From Lasioglossum baleicum (lineage: Eukaryota; Arthropoda; Insecta; Hymenoptera; Halictidae): a stretch of DNA of 64,000 nucleotides. Both the position numbers and the translations under genes were made by a program. Below, piece after piece: positions 12,901 through 26,600 of the stretch; the stretch's first letter is position 1; each line of letters begins with the position of its first letter. The notes beneath the pieces were generated by a model. The model saw nothing but the letters and a program-made list of their open reading frames with translations. It was not told the DNA's origin and searched no databases. Location of the stretch: the NCBI RefSeq assembly GCF_051020765.1, contig NW_027469340.1, positions 1 to 64,000 of the forward strand, in the 5' to 3' direction.

Positions 12901-14994
12901 TTCATATGATATTTGAACAGTTAAGTCAATAGCTTCACCTACCCTGTGAATCCTAGATTCAAACCAGGTATTCCAGGAATAAATCCGTTGACCGGTATAG
13001 AAAATAGACACAATACTCCACGGATTGAATATTAAAATAAAACGCCACACCGTTTGAGAACGTTACCAGTTGCTATAATGTCAATCGTCTTAGCGAACGC
13101 CTTACGGTCCGTGAAGCTAACGCGCCGTATCGAGGCTATAACTTCGTGTTTGGAGAAACACATCAGTATGCGTTTTAGTGACGGCAATTTAAATTCATGT
13201 ATTAATTGGAATATCGATTGTCAAGCCGTTTGGGAACATTACCACCATCATAGATGTTCGTACAACTTAGTGAATAGCCTCACATATCCTGTATTTCCGA
13301 GAGTGATACCAGGTATTCCAAGTGTCAATCAACTGAACGGTATTGAAAATAGGCACCCTAATTCACGATTTCAATATTAAAGCGGAACTTCGAGCCATTG
13401 TAAAACGTTGCGAATTGGATTAACGTCAAACATTTTACCGAAGGCATTACCTTCCGCGAAACTCACAAACTTCATCGGGAGTGTAACTTCGTGTTTAGAG
13501 AAAGAAGCTAATATTCATTTCAGTGACGGTAATCTTAACGTCATGTATGTGTTAGAAAATCTAGCGTCACACCGCTCGAGAACGTTGCCACCTTCTGTGG
13601 GAGACTAACGACTAAATCAATAGCTTCAGCTATCATGCTATTCCGAGAGTCAAACCCGGAATTCCGGGAGCAAATCCTCTGGACAGTAATGTCATTGGGC
13701 GCCATGGTTACTAGAAATTTTAGTGACGGGCACCTTTATTTCAAGACTGAATTCGAAGGCCGATTGTAAAACCGTTCGAGAATGATACCGCCTTCCTGGA
13801 GAGTCGAAAGGGTCAGTAGTCTCACCTCTCCTGTGATTCAGAAGGACAAAACAGGAATTCCGAGATTCAACAAACTGTACACAACTGACAATGGACACCT
13901 TAATTCACGGTTTGAGTATTAAGGTACAGAGCCTTTCCCTTTAAATGTTACCTATTGCTATAATGTCGAAAGCTTTAGTGAAGACCTTACCCAACATGAA
14001 CCTAACCCGCTACATAGAGAGTATAATTTCGTATTGAGAGAAAGAAATCAGTACTCACTTCAGTGACGGGTACCTTAGTTTCATGTATGAATTAGAAAAT
14101 ATGGTGTCAAACCGTTTGTGAACGTCGCCACCTTCTTTGAGTATCGATCGGCTAGGCCAATGGCTTCACCTACCCTGCCATTCCTAGAGTCAAACCAGCC
14201 ATTGTGGCAGTAAATCCACTGAATTGTATAGGCAATTGGCACCATAATTCACGGTATGAACATTAAAGTCGAGATTCGATCTGACGGATATCATTGTCAA
14301 TTGAAATAGCGTCACACTTTTTACCGAAGGCCTTACCTTCAGAGAACATAGCTCGCTGCGTCGAGATAATAATTACGTCTCCATGGAAACTGATTAATAC
14401 GCATTTTAGAGACATACACCCTAATTTCATGCACGAATTAGAAGAGCGACCGTCAAATCGTTCCACAAGGTTCACACCTTCTGCGACAGCAGAACTTCTA
14501 GATCAATAGCTGCACCCATCCTGATATTCCGATTGTCAAACATGGTATTCCTGGCGTGAATCCGCTGTATATTACTGAGAACGGACATCTTAGTTCTCGG
14601 TATGAATGTTAAAGCACAGCGCCAAACCTTTGTAAAACTATACCTACTGGTTTAGAGTCAAACTTTAAACAGAAAGCCTTACCTAGCGCGAAACAAGCCG
14701 GCCGTATGGAGAGTATAACTTCGTCTTTAGAGGCGCATATTAGAATATATTTTAGTGGCGCGCACCATAGTTTCATTTATGACTTAGATGATCGTGTGTC
14801 AAACCGTTCGCGTACGTTACGATTCCCCGAGAGTCGAATTGCTAAGTCAATAGATTCACCTATCCTGTGATTTCGAGAGTCAAGCTTGGTGTTCCGGGAA
14901 TAAGTCCGCTGAAAACTGTTGGCAATAGTCACCTCAATATACGGTTTGAATGTTAAGGCTTGCCGTCATGCCGTTGTGGAACATTACCTACTCG
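9921..14994 (+). repeat. Satellite A array, forward block 2
   Basis: About 14-15 forward copies of satellite A. The first recognisable unit begins mid-repeat, in the second half, at CGATACCACCTTCTTTGAGG. Several copies carry internal deletions. Near 11,105-11,120 the first half jumps from its start straight to ATTACTAAACATTTTAGTG. Near 13,700 a second-half end (GGGCGCCATGG) jumps to TTACTAGAAATTTTAGTGAC. Near 11,940-11,955 the CCGAGAGTCAAACC stretch is shortened. The short open frames here are repeat reading frames, not genes. Confidence 0.92.
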
Positions 14995-17659
14995 TTCTAT
15001 ACCAATAACTATCTCTTCTAATGCCAATACTGTAGAGCGGACTTACTTCCGGAATACCTGGTTTGACTCTCGGAATCACAGGGTAGGTGAAGCTGTTGAC
15101 ATATCTGTTCGACTCTCAAAGAAGGTGCTAGCGTTCTCGAAAGGACTGACCCTGAATTTTCTAATTCATGCATGAAATTAAGGTGCTCGTCACTAAAATG
15201 TATACTAGCTCGCACCTCTGAACACGGTGTTATACTCTCGATACAGCGTGTTATTTTCTCGGAAGGTAAGGTACGTGGTAAAGTGTATGACGTTATAAAC
15301 ATTGGTAACGCTCTGAAACGATTTGACGCTCTACTTTAGTATGCAAACCGTGGATTAAAGTGTCGGTTGCCAATACTGTGTAGCGCATTTACTCCCGCAT
15401 TATCTCGTTTAACTTTCGGAATCACAGGATAGGTGAAGCCATTGATTTATCTGTGCGACCATCAAAGAAAGTGAGATCGTTCCAGAACACTGTGCATGAA
15501 GCTATGGTGCCGTCCACTAAAATGAATTCCATAGTGTTTCTCTGAACGCGATGTTACACTCCCGATACGGCGGATTTGCTGCACCGAAGGTAAGGCTTTC
15601 GGTTAAATGTTAGACCCCATAATAATAGGTATCACTCTGCAGCGGTTTAACTCTCTACTATAATGGTCAAACCGTGATCGGAGGTGTCTATTTCCAATAA
15701 TGATCAGTGGATTTATTCCCGGAATACGTCGTCTGACTCACGGTATGACAGGATAGCTGAATCTATTGCCTTAGCCGACCGTCTCTCAGAGAAGGAGGCA
15801 ACGCTCCTGAGCGGTATGAAAATAATGTCAACATATATGTTTCCATGAACACTAAGCAAGGCACACCCTACAGCGGGTTGGACTACTTGGGGGGTAATGC
15901 CTTCGGCAAAAAGTTTGATTCTATACAAATAAGTGAAGGTTCTATAACGGTTTTGCGCTCCACCTTAATATTCGAACCGTGATTTATGGTGCAAATTACC
16001 AATACCATGGAGCAGGTAGACTCCTGAAATTCCTGGCTTCATTCTCGGAATAACAGGATAGGTGAGGTTTTCGACTTAACCGTTCGACTCTCAAATATAG
16101 GGGTAACGTTCTCGAACGGCTTGACTGTCGCTCTTCTCATTCATACATGAAATTAGGTTGCCCGTCACAAAAATGAATACTGATTTGCTTCTTCAAACAC
16201 GAAGTTATACTGTAGATACAGAGGGATACGTTCTCGGACAGTGTGGTTTTCCGTAAGAAGATTGAGCATATATCAATTGGCAATGATTACCAACGGTTTG
16301 ACTGTCTACCTTAATATTCATACCGTTGGATAGAGCACGTTTATTGCCAACGCTGATCAGTTGATTTACTCCTGAAACACCTGGCTTGACTCTTCTAATC
16401 ACAGCACAAGTGAAGCTCTTGACTTAGATGTTCAACTCTCAAAGAAGGTGGTAACGATCTCGAACAGTTTGATGCTCGATCTTCTAATTCATACATGAGG
16501 TTAAGGTGTCCGACTGCTAAAACGTCTACTAATCTGTTCCCCTAATCCCGAAGTTATACCCACGATATGTCGAGTTATGTTTTCGTATGGTAAGGTATCT
16601 GCTGAGGAGCATGACGTTACATCAACTGGTAACGATATCCAGCGGTTTGATTCTTTACATTAATATTCATACAGCGAGTTGAGGAGTTTATTGCCAATAC
16701 TGTTCAGCGAATATACTCCTGGAATACCTGATTTTTTGAATATCTTTTTCACTCATACGCGGATTTTCACCTGGATTACTAGGTTTGACTCTACAGAATG
16801 ACAGGATACCTGAAGTAATTAACTCAGCCGTTGGAACCTCACACAAGGTGATAACGTCCTCAAATGGTTACACAGTAGATCATCTAATTCATACGTGAAA
16901 TAAAGGCGCGGGATACTAACATGTATACTAATTTTATATCTTATTACTAATTTATACTGTAGAGACAGCGGATAAGGTTCATGGAGGGTAAGGTCTTCGG
17001 TAAAACGTTTGACATTATTCCAACTGGTATGGTCCTCAAACGGTTTCACACTCTACTTTAATATTCATACAATGAATAAGGGGCCATTCCCAATTCTCCT
17101 CTGCGGCCTTACTCCTGAAATATCTGGTGTGAGTTTCGGAATCACGGGACAGGTGGAGGTATTGACTTTGCCGTTCGACTCCCAAAGATGGTGGGAACGT
17201 TCCCGAAGGGTTTGACCATCGATCTTTGAATTGCTGCAAGAATTTAATGCGTCCGTCAGTAAGATGCATAATAAATTGCTTCTCGGAGCACGATGTTATG
17301 CTCTCGACACAGGGGGATAGCTTCGAGGAAGGATTGGCATTCGGTAAAAAGTTTGACTCGGTACCAGTAGGTAGCGATCTTCAACGGGTTGACGGCCTGC
17401 TGCAATATTCGAACCGTGAATTGAGGTGTCTATTGACAACAGTATCCATCGGATTTGCTCATGATATGCCAGGTGTGACTCACCGAATCACTAGTATAGG
17501 TGAAGCTATTATCTCATGTGTGACATTCTCATAGAAGGTGATAACGTTCTAGAGCTGTTTGACCCTCGATCTTGTAAACCATGCATCAAATTATGGCACC
17601 CGAGGCTAAACTATATACTAGTTCCACCCTCTGAACAAGGTGTTTTACTCCAGATACAG
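14995..17659 (-). repeat. Satellite A array, reverse block 2, abutting satellite B
   Basis: About seven to eight copies of satellite A on the minus strand. The left switch near 14,994-15,020 is a small scar: CATTACCTACTCG in forward sense is followed by TCTATACCAATAAC, the reverse complement of the corresponding part of the unit, then by reversed second-half sequence. The block ends at about 17,659, in CCAGATACAGT, where satellite B starts. The last copy shares private variants with the A copy that follows the other outer junction at 56,847. Confidence 0.9.
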
Positions 17660-17680
17660 TCCTGTAATTGCGAACTGCAG
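17640..17680. other. Outer A/B junction, left copy
   Basis: Reversed satellite A (GGTGTTTTACTCCAGATACA) changes to forward satellite B (CCTGTAATTGCGAACTGCAG) at about 17,659. The reverse complement matches the junction at 56,846 almost base for base, including nonconsensus bases on both sides. Confidence 0.9.
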
Positions 17681-20600
17681 ATCGGAGCGGCATATTGTAT
17701 GATCTTTTTTAATATCATTGGCCTTGATATTGTACCATTTGCATTGACTCGCAGATTTCTATTTATCTCTACCTACAGTAACTTACTGATTTGATATAAT
17801 CGATATTATTTCAAAATTTTCAATTTTTACTTTGAAAAGTTGTATCTCTCTGGTAGGGTGTCTTTGGAATTAGTTGAGTGTACGATTATGACATTATGTC
17901 ATTATACTTATTGTTATTTTATATGTTTGTCTGTATATGTACCTGCCTTGCCCTAGCAATCACGTCTGACGAAGACTTCTAGCTGCGTACAGCAGATCGT
18001 AGCGACGCTACTGGATGGTCTTCGTTAATTTCGTTGACCACGATATTGTACCGTATGCAAGTTTTCCATGTTTTTCACATATTTATACACAGTGTATTTT
18101 GCTGTTGTGATATTTTGAATTTTTTTCAAAATTTTCAATTTCTACTTTATGAAATTGCATTTTTTAGTAAAACTGCCATTGGAAATTGTTTAGAGTACGT
18201 TTATGACATTATTTTGTTAAATTCACTGTAATATTATATGATTGTCTATATAGGTACCTACGCTGCCTGAACGACACGACTGGAATGGTCCTATATTTAC
18301 TTGTGGTATATAGGAGCAGCACTTTTGGTTGGCCTCCGTTTATATATTTAACCGTCATTATGTTGTGTATGGATCCCCCCTGCTTTATATCAATTTATAC
18401 AAACTGTATTTCACTGTTTGCAAATTTTCGATTTTTATCAACACTAACGATTTTTAATTTAAGAAATCCTATTCCGTAGTAAATGTGTCTTTCGAAATAG
18501 TCGATTGTACGCTTATGACAATATTTTGTTCAGTTTGGTTTTGTTCTGTATGATAGAATGTACACGTTCCAATACTGCCGGAGCGGCACAACCCACGTGG
18601 TCTTGCAGTTGCCTATGATCGATCGGATGGACGTAACTGTATGACCATCGTTAATTTCATTAACCATGATATTGTACTGTATGCATTCTTCCCCGGCGTT
18701 CAGTTGTTTAGGCTTACTGTAATTTACTCGAAAAATATTTTCGATTTTTTTCATAATTCTCGAATTTTACTTTAACAAATTGTTTCTTAGTTGAAGAGCC
18801 GTTGGAATTAGTTGATTCTTCGTTTATGACATTACTTTGTTAAACTTATTGTTATTTTATATGTCTGTCTGTATACGTACCGGTTTTTCCGGAACGACAC
18901 CGCGGGATTTATCTTGAAGTTCTTTTCACTAGATCGGCGGGACTCTACTGTATAATCGTCGTTTATTTCTTTAATCTTGATGTTGTACCGAATGCATTCT
19001 TTCCCAGTTTTCTATCTACGTACTTTAACCTACTGTCTTGATATTTTCAATTTTTTTTTTTAAATTTTCAAGTTTTAGTCTAAAATATTGTAATTCTCAG
19101 TAAAAGTAGCTTTGGAATTACTTGAATGTACGTTTATGACATCAATTTGTTAATCTTATTGTTATTTTATATGATTGTGTGTATGGATACCTACGCTTAA
19201 GGAACAACACGACAGGAGTGGTCCTCTATTGGCGTCCGGCCTGTCTCTGCGGCACTAGTGGATGGTCTACGTTAATTTCTTTAATCTTGATATTGTACCT
19301 TATGCATTTTTCCCAGTCCTTCATATATTTATGCATATAGCAATTAATTGTTGTAATATTTTCAATTTTCCTCAAAACTTTCAATTTCTAGTTAAAAAAA
19401 TTGTAATTCTCAGTAAATGTGACTTTGGAATTAGTTAAGTATAAGCTTATTGCATTATTTTGTTATCCTTATGGTTATTTTATACGATTGTCTGAATACG
19501 TACCTACGCAGGCGGTGCAACGCGCCTGGAGTGGGCTTGCAGCTGCGTATGGTAGATGGTACCGACACTACTGTATGGTCTTCAATAGTTTTTAATACTC
19601 TGATATTGTACCGTACGCATTTCCTAATAGTTTTCCCTTTATTCATACGTACAGCAATTTACTGTTATCATATTTGTTATTTTTGTCAAATTTTTCAAAT
19701 TTCAATTTACAAAATTTGTATTTCACAGGAAAAGTCTCTTTGAAGTTATATATGTATCTACGATTATGACAATATCTTGTTGTATTTGTTGCTGTATTGT
19801 ATGATTGCCTGTATTCATACCTACGCTTCTGGAGCGACACGAATGGAGTTGTCTTTCATCTGCGTCCACTGTATCGGAGGAACAGTTCTGTATGATCTTC
19901 ATTAATTTCTCTAACATTGATATTGCGTAGTATGCGTTTACTCCCAGACTTCCACTTATTTATACTTACTATAATTTACTCTCATTATATTTCCGATTTC
20001 TTCAAAATTTTCAATTTCTACTTTAAAGGATTCAATTCGTCAGTGAAGTGTCTATGGAGATAGTTCACTGTACGTTTATGAAAATATATTAATCAACATG
20101 TTATTTTATATGATTGTGCGTATACGTTCCTACTCTTCCGGAGCGACAAGACAGTAGTTGCTTTGTAGTAGGCTACGGCAGATCGGAGCAGCGTAGTGGA
20201 TGGTCTTCGTTAATTTTTTTAACATTGATTTTGTGCCATATGCATTTTTCTCTGTGTTCCATTTATTTATACATACTGCAATTTGGTGTTACGATATTCT
20301 CCATTTCCTTCCACATTTTCAATTGTTATCTATAAAATATTGTATTTCCTAGTAAATGTGCCTTGCAATTAGTTGAGTCTACGATCATGACATTATTTTG
20401 TTGAACAAATTGCTATTTTATATGACAGTCCGTTCACGTACCGACGCTATTTGATCGCCACGACTGGAGTGTCCTCGTAATGGTGTACGACAGATCGGAG
20501 CGGCATAATGGATGGTCTTCGTTAATTTCTTTATCCATAACATTGTACCGTATGCTTTCATTCGCAATCTTGTATTTATTTATATACACTGCAATTTGCT

Positions 20601-23600
20601 GTTATGATGATTTCGATATCTTTGAAAATTTCCAGGTCTTAACTTAAAAAACTGTATTTTTGAGAACAAGTGTCTTTGGAATTGGTTGAACGCACGCATA
20701 TGACCTTCTACTGTTAATCTTATTGTTATTTTATGTTTGTCTGTATATGTACATACGCTACAGGCCCGACACAGCTGGAGTCATCTTGCAGTTGCGTACG
20801 GCACATCGGAGCGACACTACTGGATGACCTTCGTTAATTCGTTTAACCATGATATTGTACCGGGTGCATATCTTCCCAGTCTTCCTTTCATTTATACATA
20901 CCCTTATTTACTGTTATGATATATTCGATGTTATTAAAAACATTCAAGTTTTACTTGAAGAAATTGTATATCTTAGTCAAAGTGTCTATGGAATTAGTTG
21001 AGTGTACGTTCAGACATTATTCTGATATACTTACTGTTATTTTATACGAGTGTCTTTATGCGTAACTACGTTTCGGGGCGACTCGATTTGACTGGAATTG
21101 TAGTTGCCTTCGGTAGGTCGGAGCAGCACCGCTGGATGGTCTTCTTTACTTTCTATAACCCTGATTTAATACGGTATGGATTTCATCCCAGTCTTCAATT
21201 TATTTATGCATTCTGTATTTAACTGTTATTATGTTTGAGATATTCTCACGATATTCAATTTTGGTTTCAAAAAATCGTAATCCTCAGTATAGGCGTTGTT
21301 GGAATTAGTTCAGTTGACGTTTAAGACAATATTTTGTTCATCTTGTTATTTTATAGGATTGTCTCTATACATACCTACGCTGCCGGAGCGACACGACTGG
21401 AGTTGTCCAGTAGATGCGTATAGTAGATCGGTGAGTATCTATTGGATGGTCTTCGCTAATTTCTTTAACCTTGATTTTCTACCGTGTGCATTTTGTCCCA
21501 GTCATCCATTTACTTATGCATACTGTAATTTATTGTTATGACATTTATAATTTCTTCCAACATTTCCAATTATTAGTATTCGAAAACTGTATTTCGTTGC
21601 AAAAGTTCCCTTGATATTAGTTGAGTGTACGTTTTTGATAGTAGCTTGGTAAACTTATTGTAATTTTATATGACTGTGTGTATACGTACCTACGCTTCCG
21701 GAACGACACGACATTAGTGGTCTTCTCATTCCTTACGGCAGATCGTAGCGGCGCTACTAGATGGTCATCTTTAATTTCTTTGATTCTGATATCGTACCGC
21801 ATGCATTTTTCCCAGTTTTACATTTGTCTATGCACACTGTAATTTGCAGTTGCGATATTTTCCATTCCTTTTATAATTTTCAATTTTTAGTGTAAATGAT
21901 GCTATTTTTTAGTAAAAGTGACTCTAGAATTAGTTGAGTGCACGCTCATCACGTTAGAGTGTAAACTGATTGTTATTTCATATGATTGCCTGTATGCGCA
22001 CCTACAATTCCGGAGTGACACGCCTGGAGTGGTCTTGCAGTTGCGTTTGGAAGATCAGGGCGACAATTATGTACCACCTTCGATAATTCCTTCAACCTTG
22101 AGGTTGTACCGAATGCATTTTTTCCTAGTCATACATTTATATATACATTTTGTAATTTTGTCTTACGATAGTTCTGATTTCTTTTTAAATTTTGAATTTC
22201 TTGTTTCAGAAGCTGCATATTCTAGTAAATGTGTGTATTGAATTAGTTGAACTTACGTTTATGACAATAGTTTGTGAACCTTGAATTTAATATTATATGA
22301 TTGCCCGTACGCGTATCTACGCTATCGGAGCGACACGAGTGGGATAGTCTTGCAGTTGCGTCTGAAAGTTCGGAGCGACATTACTGTATAGCCTACATTA
22401 AATTCATTAACCTTGATATTGTCCCGCATTCATTTTTTTCCAGTCTTCCATTCATTTATACGTATGGTTATTTACTACAGTGATAGTTCCGATTGTTTTC
22501 AGAATATTCAATCCTTATTATGAAAAATTGGACTTCTATGTAAAAGTGTTTTTGTATGTACTTGATTATACGTTTGTTATACGACATATTATATTATACG
22601 ACATTATTCCGTTAAACTTGCTGTTATTTTATATGATTGTCTGCATACATACCTGTTCTTCCGGAGAGTCACGCCTGGAGCGGGCAAGTAGTTGTGTACG
22701 GCAGATCGGAACGACACTGCTGTATGGTGGTCGTAAATTTCTTTAACCTTCATGCTGTACAGTATGCACTTGTTCCCTGGCATACATTTATATATGCATA
22801 CTGTGATCTATTGCTATGAGATATTCGATTTTCTTCAGATTTACTAATTTTATTGTCTAAATATGTATTTCTTAAAGAAAAGTGCCTTTGGAATCAGTTG
22901 AGTGTACATCTACAAGAAAACTTTGTTTAATTCCATCGTATATTATGTGATTGTCTCCGTATGTACCTTCGCTTCCGGCGCGACACGACTGAAGTTTCCG
23001 AGCAGTTGCATTCGGTACATCGGAGCGACACTAATGGATAATCTTTGCCAATTTTAATAACCTTAATATTGTGCCGGAAGCATTCTCTGTCGGATTTCTC
23101 TTTATTTCTACATACTGTAATTTGCAGTTACGATATTTTCGATTATTTCATAGTTACCAGTTTTTAATATAGATATACACATTCTTTAGGAACAGTGACT
23201 TTGGCATTAGTGGAGTGTACGTTTATAGCAATTTGTTCAACTTATTCTTATTTTATACAAATGTCTGTAATTCGTTCCTACGTATCCCGAGCGTCACGAC
23301 TGGAGTGGTCCTGTAGTTGCCCATGGTAGGTCGGAGAGGCACTATGGATGGTCATCGCTAATTTCTGTAATCTTCATTTTGTACTGTATGCATTTCATCG
23401 CAGTCTACGACTATTTTATGCATATTGTAATGGACAGTATCGATACTTTCGATTTTTCTTACAATTTCCAGTTTTTAATTTCATAAAGCGTATTTCGTAG
23501 TAAAAATGTCTTTAAAAATAGCTCAGAGTACGTTTATAACTATATTTTGTAGACACGTTGTTTTTTTAACTGATTGTCTGTATATGTAACTACGCTTCCG

Positions 23601-26600
23601 GTGCGACACGACTAGCGTGGCCTTGTAGTTGCGCACCGTACATCGGAACAATATTACTCTACGGTCATTGATAATTTCTTTCACCTTAATGTGGTACCGC
23701 AATAATTTTTTCCCAGTTTTCTATTTATTACTCTATTCTGTAATTTTCTAGTATGATATTTTCGATTTTTCGTTTTTTTTTGGAAAATTATCAATTCCAA
23801 ATTTTAAAAATTGTATTTCCTTGTAATGTCATTTGCATTATATGAGTTTATGTTCATGGCAATATTTTGTACAACATATTGTTATTATATATCATTGTCT
23901 GCATTTGTACTTAATCTTTCGGGGCGATACGTCTGTAGTGGTCTTGTAGTTGCGTATGGCAGTTCGGACCGACAATTCGGTATGATCTTCGGTAATTTTG
24001 CTAACCATGATTTTGTACCCTATGCATTTCTCCTAGTCTTCCATTTATGTATACAGACTGCAATTTACGGTTATGATATTTTCAGTATCTGTCATAATAT
24101 CTAATTTTAAATTTCAAAAATTGTGTTTCCAAACAAAAATTTCCTTCGAATTAGTTGAGTGCACGTTTACGACATTATATTGTTCAATTTTCTGCTGTGC
24201 TATTTGATTGTCTGTATACGTACCTGCCCTGACGGAGCGACACGACTGACGTCGGCTTATAGGTGCGTACTGCAGATCAAAGCGGCACCACTGGATGGAC
24301 TTCGTTAATTTCTTTAACCTTGATTTTGAGCCGCATGCATTTCACCCCATGTCTTCCATTTATTTATACATACGCTAATATAGTGCTATATTTTCGATTA
24401 TCATTCAAAATTTTCATTTTTTAATTTATAAACCTGTACTTCTTCGTAACGGTTTCCATAGAGTTGGTTGAATTTACGTTTATGACAATACTCTGTTAAG
24501 CTTGTTATTCTTTTCTATAATTGTCTGAATACGTACCATCGCTTCCGGAGCGACACAAGAGGTGTGTTCTTCTAGAAGCTTTCGGTACATCGGGGCGGCA
24601 CTACTGTATGATCTTCGTTAATTTCCCTAACTTTCATATTGTACCGTATGTGATATTCCGCAGTTTTCTATTTTTATACATACTGTAATTAACTATTAGG
24701 ATACTTTCAATTTTCGTCAAAATAGCTAATTTATAATATAAAAATTCTATTTCAGAGCAAATGTGTCTTTTTGATTAGTTGTGCTTACGTTTATGACAGT
24801 ATTTTGATTAGCTTGTTGTTGTTTTATGTGATTGTTCGTATACGAACCTACATCTGCGGGCCGTCACGACTGGCATGATGTTGTTGTTGCGTTCCGACCA
24901 TCGGAGCGACGCTAATGTCTGATCTTCGGTAATTTCTTTAAACTTGACTTTATGCTGTAGTCATTTTTTCCCAGTTTTACTGTAATATACGGATATGATA
25001 TTTTCGATTTTCTTCGAAATTTTCAATTCATATATTAAAATACTGTATTCCATAGTTAAAGTGTCTCTGAAATTTGTTGAGTGTACGTTTATGACAGTAT
25101 TCTGTTAATTTCCTTATTGTTTTATATGATTGCCTGTGTGCGCACTCACGCTTTCGGATCGACACGGCTGGATTAGCCTTGTAGTTGCGAACGGCAGATA
25201 GGAGCGGCATGCTGGATGGTCTTCGTTAATTTCTTTGATCTTGATCATGTACCGAATTCATTTTTTCCTAGGCTTCCATTTATTTATGCATATTGTAATA
25301 AACTGTTATGATATTTTAGATTTTGTCCAAGATTATCAGTTTTAGTTTAAAAAAATCTTATTTCTTAGAGAAAGTGTTGTTGGAAATAGTTGAGTGTACG
25401 ATTATGACAATATTTTGTTAAGTTCGATGTTATTTTATATGATTGTCTGTATATGTACCTGCGCTGCAGGAGCGACTCGATCCTCGAGGTCTTGCAGTTA
25501 CATCGGGTAGATTGGATCGACCATACTGAATGCTTTTCGTTAATTTCTTTAACCTTGGTATTGAACCGTATACATTTTTCTTCTAGTTTTTCATTTATTT
25601 ATACGTACTGTAATTTACTTTTCTGATATTTTCGATTTGGTTCAAAACTGATAGTTCTTAATATTAAAATTTGTATGTCTCAGTAAAAGTTTCAGTTGAA
25701 TGCGTTGAGTTCACTTTTATGACATAATTTTGTTAATCGTATTGTTATTTTATATGACGTTCTATATACGTACCTACGGTTCCGGAGCGACACGGGTGGT
25801 GTGGACATGCAGTTTGTTTCGGGAGCACAGAGCGATGCTTCTGTATGATGGCCGTTAATTTCGTTATCCATGATATTTCATCGTATGCATTGTTTCGCAG
25901 TTTTCCAATTATTTATGCATAGTGTAATTTACTGTTATGATATTTGGGATTTTTTTCAAAATTTGCAATTTCTACTATGAAATGTTGTATTCCTCAGTAA
26001 AAGTGTCTTTGGATTTAGTTGAATGTACGCTAATGATATTATTTTGTTAAACACATTCTTAATTTGTATGATTGGCTGTATACGTACCTGCGTTGCAGAA
26101 GCGACTCGATCCTCGAGGTCTTGTAGTTGCGTCGGATCGACCATACTGGGTGCTTTTCGATAATTTCTTTAACCTTGGTATTGAACCGTATGCATTTTTA
26201 CCCTGTCTCCCATATATTTATACATACTTAATTAAATGTTTCGATAATTCGTTTTTTTTTCAAAATTTAAGATCTATAATTCCAAAAATGTTCCATATAT
26301 TAAGAATGCCATTGGAATTAGTTGATCGTACGTTTATGACTTTACTTTGTTTAACTTGTTATTTTATATATCTCCCTGTATACGTTCCTACGCTGCCAGA
26401 GCAACATGACTGTCGAGGTGTTCTAGTTGCGTACGGGGGACCGGAGCGACACTACTGGATGATCTTCGTTAATTTCATTAACCTTGATATAGATCCGAAC
26501 GCATTTTTTCCCAGTATCCATTTATTTATACATACTCTAATGCGTTGATACGATATATTACATTTCTTTCAGAATTATGAATTTTTAGACTCAATGATTG

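Noticed and set aside
1..17659. CENP-B box in satellite A
   Set aside because: CTTCGTGTTCAGAGAA-type sequences begin like the box, but the required internal A and the CGGG are not at the right positions. No match was found by eye.
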